Shown here in pieces: positions 62,506 through 64,000 of a DNA stretch of 64,000 nucleotides. The notes beneath the pieces were generated by a model, which worked only from the letters and a program-made list of their open reading frames with translations, was not told the origin of the DNA and did no database searches. Where the stretch lies: the NCBI GenBank assembly GCA_964514235.1, contig CAZEPV010000004.1:77345-141344 (forward strand). Direction: 5' to 3'. How positions within the stretch are numbered: the first letter of the stretch is position 1; every line of letters starts with the position of its first letter. The stretch comes from JAAYRQ01 sp035647235. GTDB taxonomy: Bacteria; Bacillota; Syntrophomonadia; Syntrophomonadales; Syntrophomonadaceae. Made by a program: the position numbers and the translations under genes.

Positions 62506-63753
62506 TTATTCGTAAATCTTTTCCCCTTCAGCAAAGGCACTCAAAGAATCAAATTCACTATCGCGTTTAACTCCGCTCGCGATTTCGGCTAATCTTTCCT
62601 TATAATATTCATGCTGGATGATCAGGCTCATTATTTCATTAGTCCCTACCCAAATCATTGATAATCTTAAATCACGTACAATCTTTTCAATAGGATATAC
62701 ATCTGTGTATCCTATACCACCCATAATTTGCATGGCCAAATTAGCTACATCCCAACATTGTTCCGTAACAAACTTTTTAGATTCTGATGCCATACGACGA
62801 CAACGACTAGCCTTGACCTTGCCCGAATCGATAGCCAATGCGGTCGTATAAATCATAGCTCTAGCAGTATCTAATTTGGTTACCATTTCCGCAACTTTAA
62901 AGCTTATAGCTTGAAAATTCTTAATCTGGGTACCGAAAGCCTTACGCTTAGTACTATAATCAGCAGATATTTCCAATGCTGGTCTAACAGCTCCTATAGT
63001 CATTGCTGCCGTACCAAACCTTTCGGGAATCATCATTTGATTAAATACTATTCCAGCCTTGTTATATTCACCGATAATATTTTCCTTAGGTACACGGACA
63101 TTATCGAAAATAACCCTTGCAGTTCCACCTCCACGTGACCCCATTAAGTTATAGGCATATTCTGTTTTAACACCCATTTCTTTTTCCACCAAGAAACAAG
63201 TCATAGAATCCCTGGGTTTTGCCTCTAAATCAGTTTTAGCATAAACCAAAAAATAATCTGCACTTTCTCCACCTACGATAAAACGTTTCTGCCCATTTAA
63301 AATAAAATCATCACCATCTTTTTTCGCCACAGTAGTGGCACCATAAAAGTCAGAACCGCCTCTAGGTTCAGTTAGACATTCAGCTGCAAATTTTTCACCC
63401 TTACAAATTGGGGGCAGGTATTTTTTCTTTTGTTCCTCGGTACCGAAATGCACTATAGCCTCAGTAACAACATCACCAGTTACGCCCCAAACACATCCAA
63501 AGATGTAGCCAGGTACACATATTTCTTCCGCAACTATGATATCATCCTGCCATTGACCACCTCTCCCACCATATTCCTTAGGGACCCTTATTCCTATTAA
63601 ATTACGGCGTCCAGCTTCCTGCATGAATTCCTTTGGATATTTTATTTTATCTGCATCCATATCCAAAATATATTCACGAGGTACCCACTTCACTAAATCC
63701 CTAGTTTCATCCCTAAGTTGCAGTTGCTCAGGTGTCATCAAATAATCAAACAA
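62506..63753 (-). CDS. Acyl-CoA dehydrogenase with non-canonical catalytic-base position
   Basis: FAD enzyme of the acyl-CoA dehydrogenase family, about 415 aa. AECLTEPRGGSDFYG, STKRKAFGTQIKNFQ and MGGIGYTDVYPIEKIVRD are typical. In the usual catalytic motif (YEGT) it reads MIWVGTNEIM, so Val (371, counting from the TTG at 63759) replaces Glu. Glu246 in MIPERFG aligns with the alternative base of isovaleryl-CoA dehydrogenase (alignment by eye). The start is TTG at 63753 or 63759. An array of TAAT-type palindromes lies upstream. Confidence 0.87.
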   Translation of the reverse strand: MFDYLMTPEQLQLRDETRDLVKWVPREYILDMDADKIKYPKEFMQEAGRRNLIGIRVPKEYGGRGGQWQDDIIVAEEICVPGYIFGCVWGVTGDVVTEAIVHFGTEEQKKKYLPPICKGEKFAAECLTEPRGGSDFYGATTVAKKDGDDFILNGQKRFIVGGESADYFLVYAKTDLEAKPRDSMTCFLVEKEMGVKTEYAYNLMGSRGGGTARVIFDNVRVPKENIIGEYNKAGIVFNQMMIPERFGTAAMTIGAVRPALEISADYSTKRKAFGTQIKNFQAISFKVAEMVTKLDTARAMIYTTALAIDSGKVKASRCRRMASESKKFVTEQCWDVANLAMQIMGGIGYTDVYPIEKIVRDLRLSMIWVGTNEIMSLIIQHEYYKERLAEIASGVKRDSEFDSLSAFAEGEKIYE

Positions 63754-63785
63754 GTTCAATCACCCTTCCTAAATAAGTTAAAGTC

Positions 63786-63831
63786 CGTAATATAAATTAC
63801 GAGTTGTAATATAATATTACATTCGTAATTC
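63786..63831. promoter_or_regulatory. Operator-like palindrome array upstream of the acyl-CoA dehydrogenase
   Basis: CGTAAT-ATAA-ATTACG (63786-63801), then the palindrome GTAATATAATATTAC (63806-63820), then CGTAATT (63824-63830). Three related ATTAC/GTAAT elements within 45 bp suggest a repressor binding site over the promoter. Confidence 0.6.
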
Positions 63832-63957
63832 AAACTATGAAATCCTGCTTTTTAAATTCCCCTTTTTTAAATATTCCTCCAATAATTTAAAGGGGGTATA
63901 AGAATTAAGTAAAAAAACCATACTATTACAAAATTAAATTAATGGGGGTGAAAATTA

Positions 63958-64000
63958 ATGAATTATAAAAGGGCCCAAGAAATATTAGCATCCCATGGTG
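63958..64000 (+). CDS. Start of an SspH-type small acid-soluble spore protein (truncated by window)
   Basis: ATG behind GGGGGTG, reading MNYKRAQEILASHG before the window ends. The KRAQEI..S pattern is the N-terminal signature of H-type small acid-soluble spore proteins (SspH/SspL group). Only 14 residues are visible, so the call is tentative. Confidence 0.55.
   Translation, partial: MNYKRAQEILASHG

Overview
The window is a low-GC, gene-dense stretch from a spore-forming Firmicute of the class Clostridia. The gene content (rpmA with a Prp-cleavable leader plus Prp, Spo0B, SpoIVFA/SpoIVFB, Rex, MinC/MinD/MinE, LonB, and a partial SspH-type spore protein) fits an anaerobe of the Syntrophomonadales/Peptococcaceae kind. 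The two acyl-CoA dehydrogenases, the CoA-transferase and the PerR-catalase pair suggest fatty-acid or butyrate metabolism with some oxygen tolerance. The family-level assignment is inference. I saw no rRNA, tRNA, CRISPR array, intact transposon or prophage.

Layout. 1-5 kb: end of a cysteine-synthase-family gene, a membrane-anchored chemoreceptor, a small CmpB-like membrane protein and a long acyl-CoA dehydrogenase. 5.1-7.2 kb: promoter, Fur/PerR-type box, perR and a catalase gene whose reading frame contains a UGA at codon 15. 7.2-16.5 kb (minus strand): TIGR03960 and TIGR03936 radical-SAM partners, rng, rplU-prp-rpmA, spo0B, obg, proB, proA. 16.5-19.2 kb: an unusual SCP2-like/membrane fusion, then spoIVFA-spoIVFB. 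19.3-32.7 kb: a nitronate-monooxygenase-like gene, then the cell-shape and division block (maf, radC, mreBCD, PBP2, minCDE, rodA) together with rex and a Pit/DUF47 phosphate pair. 32.7-40.2 kb: valS-folC and an adenine salvage set (adenine deaminase, permease, phosphoribosyltransferase). 40.5-49.9 kb: a SEC-C protein, then tig-clpP-clpX-lonB-lon-engB, a protein quality-control block.

50-64 kb is the accessory end. It holds a 959-aa protein of unknown function that is a co-linear paralogue of the SEC-C protein 10 kb away, a TPR membrane protein, a CZB chemoreceptor, an L,D-transpeptidase, a compact DUF1659-DUF2922-YvrJ-amidase-orphan cluster with atypical A/C-rich sense strands, an MBL-fold protein, a CoA-transferase, a second acyl-CoA dehydrogenase and the start of an SspH-like gene.

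Best candidates for something new: (1) the in-frame UGA in the catalase gene, placed in the loop of a perfect hairpin and followed by a SECIS-like stem-loop, so that selenocysteine, readthrough and plain nonsense mutation must be separated; (2) the SEC-C/959-aa paralogue pair; (3) two leaders (TPR gene and DUF1659 gene) in which an upstream arm perfectly complements the ribosome binding site; (4) probable AUU start codons for folC and engB; (5) the DUF1659-to-amidase cluster itself.
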